A DNA stretch of 64,000 nucleotides from Gemmataceae bacterium (lineage in GTDB: Bacteria; Planctomycetota; Planctomycetia; Gemmatales; Gemmataceae): assembly GCA_019636445.1 (NCBI GenBank), contig JAHBXO010000030.1, positions 1 through 64,000 of the forward strand. The letters run 5' to 3'. Below, one piece after another: positions 26,801 through 35,225 of the stretch. Every line of letters starts with the position of its first letter. Position 1 is the stretch's first letter. A program made the translations under genes and the position numbers. The notes under the pieces are model-generated. The model had not been told where the DNA came from and searched no databases. It was given only the letters and a program-made list of their open reading frames with translations.

Positions 26801-28599
26801 AGCGCCGGGCGCACCCGGAGGTCTACACGCTTGGCGGCGACCTGAACAAGAGCCGCTTCCGCAGCCGCATCCGGCAGGTGGCGTCCGGCCGCTTCGGCGT
26901 CGACGCCGAGTATCTCGTGAACGCCGAGGAGTTGCAGATCAAGATGGCGCAGGGCGCCAAGCCCGGCGAGGGCGGACAGTTGATGGGCAAGAAGGTGACG
27001 AGCGAGATCGCCGAGATCCGCTTCTCGCGCCCCGGCACGGACCTGATCAGTCCGCCGCCGCACCACGACATTTATTCCATCGAAGACCTGGCTCAGCTCA
27101 TCTACGACCTCAAGGCGACGCGGCCGGGCGTGCTGGTATCTGTTAAGCTCGTGGCCGTGGACAACATCGGCACGATCGCCGTCGGCGTGGCGAAGGCCGG
27201 CGCCGACGTGATCGAGATCGACGGCATCGACGGCGGCACCGGCGCGGCGATGGTGAGCAGCAAGGAGCACGCCGGGTTGCCGAGCGAGATGGGCCTCTGC
27301 GAGGCGCATCAGGCGCTCGTCGTCAACGGTATCCGCACCGGCGTGAAGCTCCGCGTGGGCGGTGGCATCAAGAACGGCTGGGATGTCATCAAGTACGCCC
27401 TGCTCGGCGCGGACCAGTTCGTCTTCGGCCAGGGTCTCATGGTGTCGGTCGGCTGCATCGTCTGCAAAAGCTGCCACATACCGAATTGCCCGACCGGGAT
27501 CACCGGTTCGCCCGAGATCTTCAAGGGCCACCCCGAGCACACGAAGGCGTACATGCACGCCGTCGCGGAAGAGGTGCGCTGCCTGCTCGCGGAGATGGGC
27601 TTCACGCACATCGGCCAGATCACCGGCCGCTCGGACCTCTTGGAACGCCGCGCGGACCTGAAGGGCCGGCCGGCGCAGGTGGACCTCTCGAAGTTCCTCC
27701 GGCCCGACATGGCGCTCGACAAGCTCGCCGACAAGTTCCCGCAGTTCACCGGCACCATCGGCGTCTGCGAACCGCCCGGCCCGAACCTGAACCAGAAGCT
27801 CGTGACCGCGTTCCAGGACGCCATCGACCTCGCGCAGGACGCGACGCTGACGTTCCGCATCAACAATGGCGACCGTAGCGTGGGCGCGACGATCGCCTGC
27901 CAGATCGCAGCGCTCTACGGCCGCGAGGGGATGCCCAACGGCCGGAAGATTCGCGTGAAATTCGAGGGCGAGGCCGGGCAGAGCTTCGGCGCCTGGTGCG
28001 TCGACGGCCTCGATCTGGAATTGCGCGGCTTCTGCCAGGACGGCCTCGCGAAGGGAATCAGCGGCGGCACCGTCGTCGTCACGCTCGACTACAAGGCGTC
28101 CGACTACGGAGGCGAGATCATGAGCGTGGCCGGGAACAACGTCGCCTTCGGCGCGACCGGCGGGCAGGTGTTCATCGGCGGCCGCGCCGGGCACCGGCTC
28201 GGGATCCGCAACAGCGGGGCGACCATCGTGGCCGAGGCGGCCGGCAAGTACGCCTGCGAGTACATGACCCGCGGCCGCGTGGTCATCCTCGGCCCGATCG
28301 AGAACGAGGTCGGCAGCGGCATGACCGGCGGCGAGCTGTTCGTCTTCGACCCGCGTAACGAGTTGGCCGCGAAGCTGCACAGCAACGCCGTGGCCGCGCT
28401 CCCGTGCAAGCACGCCGACTACGAGTGGCTGCACCCGCTGGTGAAGCAGTACTACGACCGCACCGGCAGCCGTCAGGCGAAGAAGATTCTCGACCGCTGG
28501 GCCGACATCCGCCGCGAGCACCGGCTGAAGAAGGTCGTCCCGCTGGCCGTGGCCCGGGCGATGGAAGACTTCCGCGCCGTGGGGACGGCGGCGGGGTAA
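23884..28599 (+). CDS. gltB: glutamate synthase large subunit
   Basis: 1571 residues. Class-II amidotransferase domain with the nucleophile Cys29 in 'SDACGIGGVA' after a short propeptide. The central and FMN-binding synthase domains follow ('PPPHHDIYSIEDLAQLIYDLKA', 'VGVAKAGADVIEIDGIDGGTGAA', 'LRVGGGIKNGWDV'). Next are the 3Fe-4S cysteines in 'GCIVCKSCHIPNCPTGI' (about 1196-1212). The C-terminal GXGXG beta-helix ends with the 'GGEIMSVAGNNVAFGATGG' region. It transfers the amide of glutamine to 2-oxoglutarate. The frame opens with GTG 23884, but ATG 23890 or 23899 are equally possible. No gltD partner is adjacent in either direction. Confidence 0.96.
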   Translation: MRMQGMNAGLDLVRSGQLLYTNDVGSDACGIGGVAAKDGKPNAEVVQKATLALRSLEHRGGVCGSAGDGAGLTLQIPQAFFREEAKRLGFPDARHVGPDHTLAVGVIFFHDTDAAKIDAARALLRKHLAGGPVKLLGVRTVPANDDILPKTARETKPGAIEQWIFLVNGEANAAETWLYRQRLVLREAFKTAGLDVYIPSLSTRLVSYKGLFTSQHFCDYYPDLTAPGFETGIAIFHRRYSTNTFPNWKLAQPFRYTCHNGEINTIRTNRNAVAAYSRGLKPMPPGGNICSPKMSDSGNLDEWLEYLLLERNWSLLRAVRLSIPPVWDTEADVWGPEAFQLYTYCRRSLGSLAAWDGPAGILGTDGRYMVGLVDRMGLRPVRWCADQRGWLYIGSETGVFGLDNTTIVASGQLQPGEMIALDTLTGTRLDSKQIMGRVVEEAKAELGDIHDLNARQVVITEGFDFTRQVEDVVGAMLKEQNWTLENLLQACGWDFDRAVFVKDMAKLKKEPLSSMGHDRVLTIFSQHHPTLFKYCQQTFAEVTNPPIDPYREGGAMSLTTYLGKSKLRGEEGETPVKQVELPSPVISDAVIEEIKQNELLGFKLLDATFPLQGGADALRSALHKLRSDAEKAVHEGYHVLCISDKEACRKGIDPIPSLLALGAVHNYLCQQGLRDRCSLVVQAGDIQEGHDVCVLVAFGADAVHPYLMLRLVKDGITYKHPESKQDISIPAREALENLFEALEDTIKKVISKMGITTIEGYRGAMLFEAVGFGPELMEFLGDFPSRVGGLTLADLVDDVNWRVERAEEMAAKNSPMGRNKDYHAFNAKVRMALRNAVIEAHPEPDGGGGEVAYTSPPQVKDDTLELKVNEKFKKFTDMVNTRVPTVLRDLFKIKAGTAVDKATVQPALDLIVNHFRGAAMSHGALTGASHMTIAAALNELGGFSNSGEGGESRFRNDIPPRAWGSFWERVREQRRAHPEVYTLGGDLNKSRFRSRIRQVASGRFGVDAEYLVNAEELQIKMAQGAKPGEGGQLMGKKVTSEIAEIRFSRPGTDLISPPPHHDIYSIEDLAQLIYDLKATRPGVLVSVKLVAVDNIGTIAVGVAKAGADVIEIDGIDGGTGAAMVSSKEHAGLPSEMGLCEAHQALVVNGIRTGVKLRVGGGIKNGWDVIKYALLGADQFVFGQGLMVSVGCIVCKSCHIPNCPTGITGSPEIFKGHPEHTKAYMHAVAEEVRCLLAEMGFTHIGQITGRSDLLERRADLKGRPAQVDLSKFLRPDMALDKLADKFPQFTGTIGVCEPPGPNLNQKLVTAFQDAIDLAQDATLTFRINNGDRSVGATIACQIAALYGREGMPNGRKIRVKFEGEAGQSFGAWCVDGLDLELRGFCQDGLAKGISGGTVVVTLDYKASDYGGEIMSVAGNNVAFGATGGQVFIGGRAGHRLGIRNSGATIVAEAAGKYACEYMTRGRVVILGPIENEVGSGMTGGELFVFDPRNELAAKLHSNAVAALPCKHADYEWLHPLVKQYYDRTGSRQAKKILDRWADIRREHRLKKVVPLAVARAMEDFRAVGTAAG

Positions 28600-28693
28600 C
28601 CCGCAGGGTGGGCCGAGTCTTCGAGGCCCACCGATTTCTATGGACATCAGGTAGGGAGTCCCGGTGTGGATCGCATAGTCGTGAGATGCGGAC

Positions 28694-29335
28694 ATGAAAT
28701 CTACAACGGTCACGCGATCAAGCCCTATGCGTCCATACCCGAAGCTATGGGGATTCAGTGTCACGAGCATTTGCTATCGCCTTGGACAACTTGGGTGGAA
28801 CACCGCATCGGCTCAGAGAGCCCTTGAGGCGATACTCGGTTGCAAGATTGAGACGAGTACGATTCGAACCGGCGTATCGGATGGAGACAACCCAAAGTAT
28901 GAACTGGGAAGAGCGGCGAATCTGACAGAAGAACAAATCACGGAACTCGAACGCTACCGGGACGGAACACTCAAAGCCCATGACTTCCCCGAAGAAGTGT
29001 TCGAGTCGGAACGATTCGTCGAAGGGGCAACCCGCACCATTACCGTCAACGCCTACGAGCGCGACCCCGAAGCGAGGCGGAAGTGCATTGCGGCCCATGG
29101 CACGGTTTGCTCTGTTTGCACCATGAACTTCGGCAAGGTCTACGGACCTGTGGCCGAGGGGTTGATCCACGTCCATCACCTGCGACCGCTCTCAGAAGTT
29201 AAAGCCGCGCACACCGTCGACCCGGTCAAGGACTTACGGCCCGTGTGCCCGAATTGCCATGCCGTGCTGCACTGGCGGGTTCCCGCATTCAGCATCGAAG
29301 AAGTCCGAGCATTTCTCGAAAAGATGAAGGAATAG
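28694..29335 (+). CDS. HNH endonuclease-domain protein
   Basis: 213 residues. The C-terminal half holds a zinc-type HNH: CxxC ('CSVC', about 142-145), 'IHVHHLRPLSEV' with the paired histidines, 'DLRPVCPNCHAVLHW' with the second CxxC and the final His. This architecture matches HNH nucleases of mobile or defence systems. The N-terminal 100 residues contain 'GDNPKYELGRAANLTEEQITELERYRDG', unknown. It stands alone between gltB and repeats, so no defence partner is identified. It could be a solitary homing-type or modification-dependent enzyme. Confidence 0.8.
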   Translation: MKSTTVTRSSPMRPYPKLWGFSVTSICYRLGQLGWNTASAQRALEAILGCKIETSTIRTGVSDGDNPKYELGRAANLTEEQITELERYRDGTLKAHDFPEEVFESERFVEGATRTITVNAYERDPEARRKCIAAHGTVCSVCTMNFGKVYGPVAEGLIHVHHLRPLSEVKAAHTVDPVKDLRPVCPNCHAVLHWRVPAFSIEEVRAFLEKMKE

Positions 29336-29373
29336 TCCCAGTTCTTCAGCCGCGGAGCGGCGGCGGATGTTTG

Positions 29374-29440
29374 CCAGGGGCGCAAGCCCCTGGTAGGCTG
29401 TCCCCCATATCCCAAGCCCCGAAGGGGCGAAAGATTGGGG
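29374..29440. repeat. GC-rich palindromic repeats
   Basis: Hairpin CCAGGGGC-GCAA-GCCCCTGG (29374-29393) and a longer one around GCCCCGAAGGGGC with extended CCCAA/TTGGGG-type flanks (29411-29440). They lie in the 29336-29571 gap between convergent genes, which shows no coding signal. They belong to the same class as the elements at 2.7, 33.5 and 45.3 kb. Confidence 0.7.
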
Positions 29441-29571
29441 AACCGCGATACCGCAGACCCGGACCGCGCTGCACGATCACCTCGTCTTAAAAACCAACTC
29501 CGCGAACCGACGTCACCGTCAAAATCCGATCCCGGCGTCACTTCCACCGCAAGAGTGGTTCAAGCAGTGGG

Positions 29572-29973
29572 CTAGCGATCGCTTTCGGAACGCGGTTCGA
29601 TCAGATCCCAGTGGTTGCCGTAGAGGTCGGCGAAGACGGCGACGACGCCGTAGGCCTCGTGGCGCGGACGTTCGAGGAATTTCACACCTTTGATCACCAT
29701 CGCGGCATGGTCGCGGGCGAAGTCGTCGGTCTCGAGGAACAGGAAGACTCGCCCGCCCGCCTGGTTGCCGACGGCGGCGAGCTGCGCGGGGTTCGTCGCT
29801 TCGGCGAGCACGAGCGACGTCCCGCCGCCCGATGGAGCGACTTCGACCCAGCGCTTGCCCTCGCCGAGGTCGGTGTCGACGAGAACGTCGAACCCGAGCG
29901 CATCCCGGTAGAAGGCGAGGGCGTCGTTGTAGTCGCGCACGACGAGGGCGATGGAAGCGATGCGGCGGGGCAT
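29572..29973 (-). CDS. glyoxalase/bleomycin-resistance (VOC) family protein
   Basis: 133 residues with two beta-alpha-beta-beta-beta modules. The N-terminal 'SIALVVRDYNDALAFYRDALGFDVLVDT' and C-terminal 'DDFARDHAAMVIKGVKFLERPRHEAYGVVAVFADLYGNHWDLIEP' are the VOC pattern, with a terminal metal-ligand Glu ('LIEP'). VOC members act in methylglyoxal detoxification, dioxygenation or antibiotic binding; the substrate cannot be told from sequence. ATG at 29973. It diverges from mgtE. Confidence 0.88.
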   Translation of the reverse strand: MPRRIASIALVVRDYNDALAFYRDALGFDVLVDTDLGEGKRWVEVAPSGGGTSLVLAEATNPAQLAAVGNQAGGRVFLFLETDDFARDHAAMVIKGVKFLERPRHEAYGVVAVFADLYGNHWDLIEPRSESDR

Positions 29974-30038
29974 GCCGCCAGTGTAGCGACCGGGTAGCCT
30001 CCTAGAATGAGCGGGGCGAATCCCGCCGCGAGAGCACC

Positions 30039-31436
30039 ATGGCCGATCCGCTGTTCACCCCGGAAATCCGGCTCATGCTCGAGGAACGCGACGCCGCCGG
30101 GCTGCGCGCCTTCTGCGAGGACCTTCACCCCGCCACGATGGCGGAAGTGCTCGACGGCTTCACGGCCGGGCAGATCTGGGACATCCTCGACCACGCGGAA
30201 ACCACGAATCAGGCCGCCATCTTCGAATACCTGCCGCAGGCAATGCAGCTGGAATTGCTGTCGTTCGACCGTCCGCAGGCCGCCGCGCTCGTCGGCAAGA
30301 TGTCGCACGACGACCGCGCCGGCCTGCTTCGGCGCGTGCCCGATGATGTGCGCGAACGCCTGCTCAAGGGTCTCGACGACGCCGAACGCAAGGACATCGT
30401 CGCGCTCGAAGAATACGGCGAGGACACCGTCGGCGCCATCATGACCACCGACTTCGCCGGACTCGCGCAGGGTCTCACGGCCGAGGAAGCGATCGAACAG
30501 CTCCGCCAGCAGGCACCGGAACGCGAGACGATCTATTACAACTACGTGCTCGACGAACCGGTACAGAAGCCCGGCGGCCGCACCGTACGCAAGCTGCTCG
30601 GCATCGTCTCACTGCGCGACCTGATCCTCGCGAAGAAGGACGCCCGCATCCGCGACTTGATGCGCGACGAGGTGGTGGCCGTGCGCGCCGGCGACCCGGT
30701 GCAGAAGGCGGCGCAGGTGCTGGCGAAGTACGACTTCGTGGCCATGCCGGTGTTGGACTCCGACGGGAACATGCTCGGCATCATCACGCACGACGACGTC
30801 ATCGACGTGATCCAGGAGGAGGCGACGGAAGACCTGCAGCGGCAGGCCGGCGTCGGACGGATCGAGGGGAACTATCTCGAAGCCAGTTTTGTGCAGGTCT
30901 GGCTCGGTCGCGTGAAGTGGCTTGCCATCCTCTTCATGCTCCAGATGATCACGGTGAACGTGATGGCGTGGGAGGAAGAAAAGATCCGCGCGTTCGCTGC
31001 ACTCGTCGCCTGCCTGCCGCTCGTCATGTCGGTCGGCGGGAACGCCGGCTCGCAGGCCGCCACGCTTGTGGTACGGGCGCTCTCGCTCGATCAGATCCGC
31101 CCCGGCGAGTGGCGCCGCGTCCTCGGCCGTGAGGTGCTCATGGGCCTCGCCCTCGCCGGCACGCTGGGCGTGCTCGCCTTGTTCCGCACCTATTTCCTTA
31201 CACCCAGTTCCCTCGTGCCCGACGGCAGCATTTTGTTCAAGCTCACACTTGTTCTCGGTGCCGCCGTCGTCGCCATCTGCCTTTGGGGCACGCTGCTTGG
31301 TGCCATGCTCCCGCTCGCGATCCACCGCTGCGGCGGCGACCCGGCGCTCGTCTCCAGCCCCGCCATCGCCACCCTAAGCGACGTAACGGGCATCATCATT
31401 TATGCGAACATCGCGATGCTCGTATTCCGTGGATAA
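30039..31436 (+). CDS. mgtE: MgtE-family magnesium transporter
   Basis: 465 residues. Order: the MgtE N superhelical domain (about 1-130: 'FCEDLHPATMAEVLDGF', 'LGRRVPDDVRERLL'-type repeats), a CBS pair (about 135-260: 'GAIMTTDFAGLAQGLTAEEAIEQL', 'IRDLMRDEVVAVRAGDPVQKAAQVL', ending 'GIITHDDVIDVIQEEATEDLQ'), and five transmembrane helices (about 285-465) with the signature 'SVGGNAGSQAATLVVRALSL'. The cytoplasmic domains sense Mg2+ and gate the channel. It is 146 bp upstream of the Mla permease gene, same strand. Confidence 0.95.
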   Translation: MADPLFTPEIRLMLEERDAAGLRAFCEDLHPATMAEVLDGFTAGQIWDILDHAETTNQAAIFEYLPQAMQLELLSFDRPQAAALVGKMSHDDRAGLLRRVPDDVRERLLKGLDDAERKDIVALEEYGEDTVGAIMTTDFAGLAQGLTAEEAIEQLRQQAPERETIYYNYVLDEPVQKPGGRTVRKLLGIVSLRDLILAKKDARIRDLMRDEVVAVRAGDPVQKAAQVLAKYDFVAMPVLDSDGNMLGIITHDDVIDVIQEEATEDLQRQAGVGRIEGNYLEASFVQVWLGRVKWLAILFMLQMITVNVMAWEEEKIRAFAALVACLPLVMSVGGNAGSQAATLVVRALSLDQIRPGEWRRVLGREVLMGLALAGTLGVLALFRTYFLTPSSLVPDGSILFKLTLVLGAAVVAICLWGTLLGAMLPLAIHRCGGDPALVSSPAIATLSDVTGIIIYANIAMLVFRG

Positions 31437-31582
31437 GGTCCGATTGTGACGATCGCACCGCTTGCGCCGGTTGAACGGCGTTTCCGGCGATCCGTTCGAT
31501 CGGACCGCCCCAAGCCCGTCGCCCCGCCCCGCCGACGTATACGATGGCAAGGATTCTGCCCGCACCGACGAGGACCGTCCCC

Positions 31583-32407
31583 ATGGCCGCCGCCCCCGCG
31601 GCTCCGATCGGAATCGCGTCCGTCGCCGCCGACGCGCTCGTCGCGCTCGGCGACTGGACGGCGTTTTCGCTGCGCGCCGTGCGGGGCGTCTTCTCACGCA
31701 ATCTGCTTGTCGCGGAGTTCGTCCGACTCTGCTTGACGGTCGGCCTCGGTAGCGTCGGCGTCATCGCCATCACTGGTGCTTTCATCGGCATGGTGCTCGC
31801 CGTACAGTCCTACGGCCAGTTGCACCAGATCGGTCTCGAAACGTCGCTTGGCGGCCTCATTCACATGTCGGTCGTGCGCGAGCTCGGTCCGGTCCTCGCC
31901 GCCATCATGCTGGCCGGGCGCGTCGGCAGCGCCATGGCCGCCGAACTCGGCACCATGCGCGTCACGGAACAGCTGGACGCGCTTACCTGCCTCGGCGTCG
32001 ACCCCGTCCGCCACCTCGTCGCTCCGCGATTCCTCGCCTGCGTGCTCATGATCCCGCTGCTCACCATCCTCGCGGACATCATGGGCCTCGCCGGAAGTAC
32101 GTTCGTCTGCCTGCGCATCTATGGCATCGATCCGCACCACTACTGGGAGCACACCCGCGCGTTCGTGGGAATGTGGGACGTGTTCGTCGGGCTGACGAAG
32201 TCGGTGCTCTTCGGCGGTGTGATCGCACTGGTGGCGTGCCACCGGGGCTTCCACGGCGAGGCCGGGGCGCAGGGCGTCGGCCGCGCCGCCACGCAGGCGT
32301 TCGTCGTCTCGTTCATCGCGATCCTGGCGATGGATTTCGTCTTCGGTCTGGTCGCCAACAGCGTCCACGACATGATCTGGCCGCCGAACGGAGCGCGACC
32401 GGCATGA
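31583..32407 (+). CDS. mlaE: MlaE-type ABC transporter permease (lipid transport)
   Basis: 274 residues from ATG 31583, which has GAGGA 8 bp upstream; an ATG at 31544 lacks such a site. Five hydrophobic segments and the MlaE signatures 'GAFIGMVLAVQSYGQLHQIG', 'VVRELGPVLAAIMLAGRVGSAMAAELGTMRVTEQLDAL' (coupling helix) and 'GGVIALVACHRGFHGEAGAQGVGRAATQAFV' identify it. With MlaF and the MCE protein it forms an inner-membrane phospholipid transporter maintaining outer-membrane asymmetry. Its stop overlaps the mlaF start (ATGA). Confidence 0.93.
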   Translation: MAAAPAAPIGIASVAADALVALGDWTAFSLRAVRGVFSRNLLVAEFVRLCLTVGLGSVGVIAITGAFIGMVLAVQSYGQLHQIGLETSLGGLIHMSVVRELGPVLAAIMLAGRVGSAMAAELGTMRVTEQLDALTCLGVDPVRHLVAPRFLACVLMIPLLTILADIMGLAGSTFVCLRIYGIDPHHYWEHTRAFVGMWDVFVGLTKSVLFGGVIALVACHRGFHGEAGAQGVGRAATQAFVVSFIAILAMDFVFGLVANSVHDMIWPPNGARPA

Positions 32408-33216
32408 CGACGCCCCTGCTCGAACTGAAGGACGTGGCCGTCCGTTTCGGGCCCCAGGAGGTGCTGCGCGGCGTCTCGCTGGCGATCGAGCCCGGGCAGA
32501 CTGTCGCGTTCATCGGCGAATCGGGCTGCGGCAAGACCTGCCTGCTCAAGCTGATCGTGGGCCTGCTCAAGCCGACGGAAGGCGACGTACTCTTCGAGGG
32601 AAAATCCCTGCGCGCGATGGGCGAACGGGAATTGACGGCGATGCGGTTGCGCGTCGGCTTTCTCTTCCAGGGGGCGGCGCTGTTCGACAGCCTCACGGTG
32701 TTCGACAACGTCGCGTTCGGCCTGAAGGCGAAGGGTGGGATGGCGGCGGCCGCAATCCGGGAGCGGGTGACCGAGCGGTTGCGCGAGGTCGGCCTGCCGG
32801 AGGGCGTCGAGGCGAAGATGCCGGGGGAACTGTCGGGCGGCATGAAGAAGCGCGTCGGGCTGGCGCGGGCGCTCGCGCTCGATCCGGCCGTCATGCTCTA
32901 CGACGAACCGACAACCGGCCTCGATCCGGTGATGACGGACGTGATCAACGGCCTCATCCTCCAGACGCGAGCTAAGCGACCCGTCACGAGTGTAATCGTC
33001 ACGCACGAGATGCGCACGGTGCGCGACGTGGCCGATCGCGTCGTGATGTTCCATCCGTTGGCGCGGCTGGAGCCGAATGAGCCGCAGGTTGTCTTCGACG
33101 GTCGGCCTACGGCATTGGCGGCGGCGCCCGATCCGCGCGTGCGCCAGTTCGTGGAAGGCCGGGCGGCCAGCGCGGAGCGCGGAGCAGAAAAACATCGGCA
33201 GACATTCGACAGTTGA
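32404..33216 (+). CDS. mlaF: MlaF-type ABC transporter ATPase
   Basis: 270 residues from ATG 32404, coupled to mlaE by a 4-bp overlap. Walker A GESGCGKT (about 38-45), Q-loop 'FLFQGAALFDSLTVFDNVAFGL', ABC signature 'LSGGMKKRVGLARAL', Walker B 'VMLYDEPTTGLDP' and the switch histidine ('VIVTHEM') are all intact. It powers lipid transfer by the MlaE permease. The longer in-frame reading from 32173 is inside mlaE and not real. Confidence 0.95.
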   Translation: MTTPLLELKDVAVRFGPQEVLRGVSLAIEPGQTVAFIGESGCGKTCLLKLIVGLLKPTEGDVLFEGKSLRAMGERELTAMRLRVGFLFQGAALFDSLTVFDNVAFGLKAKGGMAAAAIRERVTERLREVGLPEGVEAKMPGELSGGMKKRVGLARALALDPAVMLYDEPTTGLDPVMTDVINGLILQTRAKRPVTSVIVTHEMRTVRDVADRVVMFHPLARLEPNEPQVVFDGRPTALAAAPDPRVRQFVEGRAASAERGAEKHRQTFDS

Positions 33217-33226
33217 AGGAATTCGA

Positions 33227-33517
33227 GTGCGGCAGAAAGATGCGGATCGTCGAATTGGCGCGTTCGGCATCGTGGCTATCACGACGCTCTCGACTTTCTT
33301 CGCATGGTTGGCCTACTGTCTCCTGACAATGATGATGAATCCGGCCCTCGCAGGGGCCGACTATTGGAATGTGGTTCGCAATCGTGCTCAAACCAACCCG
33401 ATTATCGCCGTGATTCTTGGGGCGTGTTGCCTTGGTATTCTTGGTGGAGTTGTGTTGATGGCACGGGCATTATTTGGCCGGTCGCTGTTTTCAGGCCGAA
33501 GGCCTGGGAGTGCTTAG
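33227..33517 (+). CDS. small two-helix membrane protein within the mla locus
   Basis: 96 residues from GTG 33227, with GAAGGA 6 bp upstream, 10 bp after mlaF. Two hydrophobic helices ('FGIVAITTLSTFFAWLAYCLL', 'PIIAVILGACCLGILGGVVLMA') flank a short polar loop. The last residues (SGRRPGSA) are encoded inside the palindromic repeat that follows, so the original C-terminus may have been altered. No family recognised; its position between ATPase and MCE genes suggests an accessory subunit. Confidence 0.6.
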   Translation: MRQKDADRRIGAFGIVAITTLSTFFAWLAYCLLTMMMNPALAGADYWNVVRNRAQTNPIIAVILGACCLGILGGVVLMARALFGRSLFSGRRPGSA

Positions 33518-33689
33518 CCCAGGGCAACACCCTGGGAAACGACGCAAGACCACGGCAGCCCGAAGGGCTGCGACAGAGGACGACCAACGACCGTGGAACA
33601 TTGTCGCAGCCCGTCGGGCTGCACGGATTTACTGCCAAGACCCAGGGCGTTGCCCCTGGGCTAAGCACTCTCAGGCCTTCGGCCTGAAG
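33491..33689. repeat. 199-bp nested inverted repeat inside the mla locus
   Basis: Outer arms 33491-33536 and 33641-33689 are near-perfect reverse complements (about 46 bp). They contain CAGGCCGAAGGCCTG, GTGCTTAGCCCAGGG and CACCCTGGG blocks. Inner arms pair TGTCGCAGCCC (33601 onward) with GGGCTGCGACA (about 33565-33575). The element fills the whole gap before the MCE gene and ends 25 bp upstream of its ATG. No transposase. Confidence 0.88.
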
Positions 33690-33713
33690 ACGAACAAGCG
33701 GGGAGAACACACC

Positions 33714-35222
33714 ATGTCGGAACGAACGGCAAAACTGCGGCTGGGCGGATTCGTGGCGGCGGGCCTCGCCGGCTTCGCCGGTCTCGCCATGCTCTTCGGC
33801 GGAGCTCCGCGCGTCTTCGACAGCCGCGCCCAGTACACCATTCTCTTCAGCGAAGCCCCCGGCATCGTTCCCGGTACGCCCGTTCGCAAATCCGGCGTGC
33901 GCATCGGCGAGGTCACCGCGCTCGATCTCGAGGAGAACACCGGCCAGGTCCGCGTCACCATCTTCGTGGACAAGAAATATCTCCCGCGCCAGAACGAGGA
34001 AGCCACGGTCTTCCGGGGGATCCTCAGCGGCGATACCTCGCTCGACTTCATCCCGAAAGTGACGGCCGACGGGCTGCCGGTCACCACGCGCGGCGAGGCG
34101 TACGCGATCAACGCGGAGATTGTCGGCCAGACGCCCATCAACCCGAACACGCTCGTGCGCCAGGCGTCGGGCGTGCTGCCCAGCGCGCAGGAGTCGATGG
34201 CGCGCATCCTGAATTCCATCCAGCGCGTCGAGCAGGTGATCCCGAAAGTGGAGCGAGCCTTCGACGAGATCGCCGAACTGGCCAAGGCGGGCAAGGACTT
34301 CGTCCCGGAACTCCGCGAAACGAACAAAAAGGTCCAGTCGCTGATTTCGTTTGACGATCCCCCGCAGAAAGCGAAGCCGGACGACAAGACGGAGGGCAGC
34401 CTGCGCGCGACGCTCGCCGACATCCGCGATTTCATCAAGGCGACACGCCCGCTCGTCGACGACGTGCGCAAGGTCATCAAGGACAACGAGGCGGAACTGA
34501 GCGGTACGCTCAAGGCCGTGCGCAAGACTGCCGAGGGAACCAGCGACCTGTTCAACGAAGAGAACAAGAAGAATCTCGGCACGATCATCAAGAACGTGCA
34601 GACCGCTTCGGACGAGCTGAACAAGAGCCTGAAAGTGGTGACGTTGTTCCTCGATACCGGAGAAAAGACGTTGAAAGAACTCAACGCCCGGATGCCGCAG
34701 ATCGAGCGTACGCTGTCGGCGGCCGAGAGCGCCATGAAGGGCGCCGAGGGGGCGATCAAAAACATCGAGACGGCGACGAAGCCGATCGCGGAGAACGCCG
34801 ATCAGATCGTGAAGAACATCAACGTGACTGCGGATCAGTTGGCGAAGACGCTTGCCGAGGTGCGCGAGACGCTGCGAACGGTGAACCGCGGCGACGGCAC
34901 GCTGCAAAAAGTGCTGACCGACCCGCTGCTCTACAACCAGTTGAACGACGCGACCCTCGCCCTGACGCGGACGCTGGTGCGGGCGGAGAAGATCGCGGCG
35001 GACCTGCAGGTGTTCGCGGACAAGATCGCCCGCCGGCCGGAATCGCTGGGGATCGGCGGTGCGATCCGGCCGAACGCGGGGCTGAAGGAAGCGCCGTCAT
35101 CCAATCCGCATGAACGGCCGCTGCTGCCGACGCCGCTCTCGGCGATTCCTCCGTCGGGGCCGGTGGTGCCGTCGTACCGTCCGCAACTGACGCCGCGGAC
35201 GAACGACCTGCCGCCGAAGTGA
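33714..35222 (+). CDS. mlaD: MlaD/MCE-domain lipid-binding protein
   Basis: 502 residues. One N-terminal transmembrane helix ('LGGFVAAGLAGFAGLAMLFGG', about 10-30). A single MCE domain (about 38-125: 'YTILFSEAPGIVPGTPVRKSGVRIGEVTALDLEENTGQVRVTIFV') follows, then a very long helical region (about 140-440) of amphipathic repeats ('KKNLGTIIKNVQTASDELNKSL'), and a Pro-rich tail. E. coli MlaD is only about 180 residues; the long helical part resembles larger MCE proteins such as PqiB/YebT or Mce that form a periplasmic tube. It collects phospholipids for transfer through MlaE. Confidence 0.92.
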   Translation: MSERTAKLRLGGFVAAGLAGFAGLAMLFGGAPRVFDSRAQYTILFSEAPGIVPGTPVRKSGVRIGEVTALDLEENTGQVRVTIFVDKKYLPRQNEEATVFRGILSGDTSLDFIPKVTADGLPVTTRGEAYAINAEIVGQTPINPNTLVRQASGVLPSAQESMARILNSIQRVEQVIPKVERAFDEIAELAKAGKDFVPELRETNKKVQSLISFDDPPQKAKPDDKTEGSLRATLADIRDFIKATRPLVDDVRKVIKDNEAELSGTLKAVRKTAEGTSDLFNEENKKNLGTIIKNVQTASDELNKSLKVVTLFLDTGEKTLKELNARMPQIERTLSAAESAMKGAEGAIKNIETATKPIAENADQIVKNINVTADQLAKTLAEVRETLRTVNRGDGTLQKVLTDPLLYNQLNDATLALTRTLVRAEKIAADLQVFADKIARRPESLGIGGAIRPNAGLKEAPSSNPHERPLLPTPLSAIPPSGPVVPSYRPQLTPRTNDLPPK

Positions 35223-35225
35223 ACG

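Noticed and set aside
26266..28770. 834-residue minus-strand frame opposite gltB
   Set aside because: Antisense shadow of gltB with no recognisable domain.
28600..29571. Defence island around the HNH endonuclease
   Set aside because: Only a single HNH gene is present; neighbours are gltB, repeats and a VOC protein, so there is no support for a multi-gene system.
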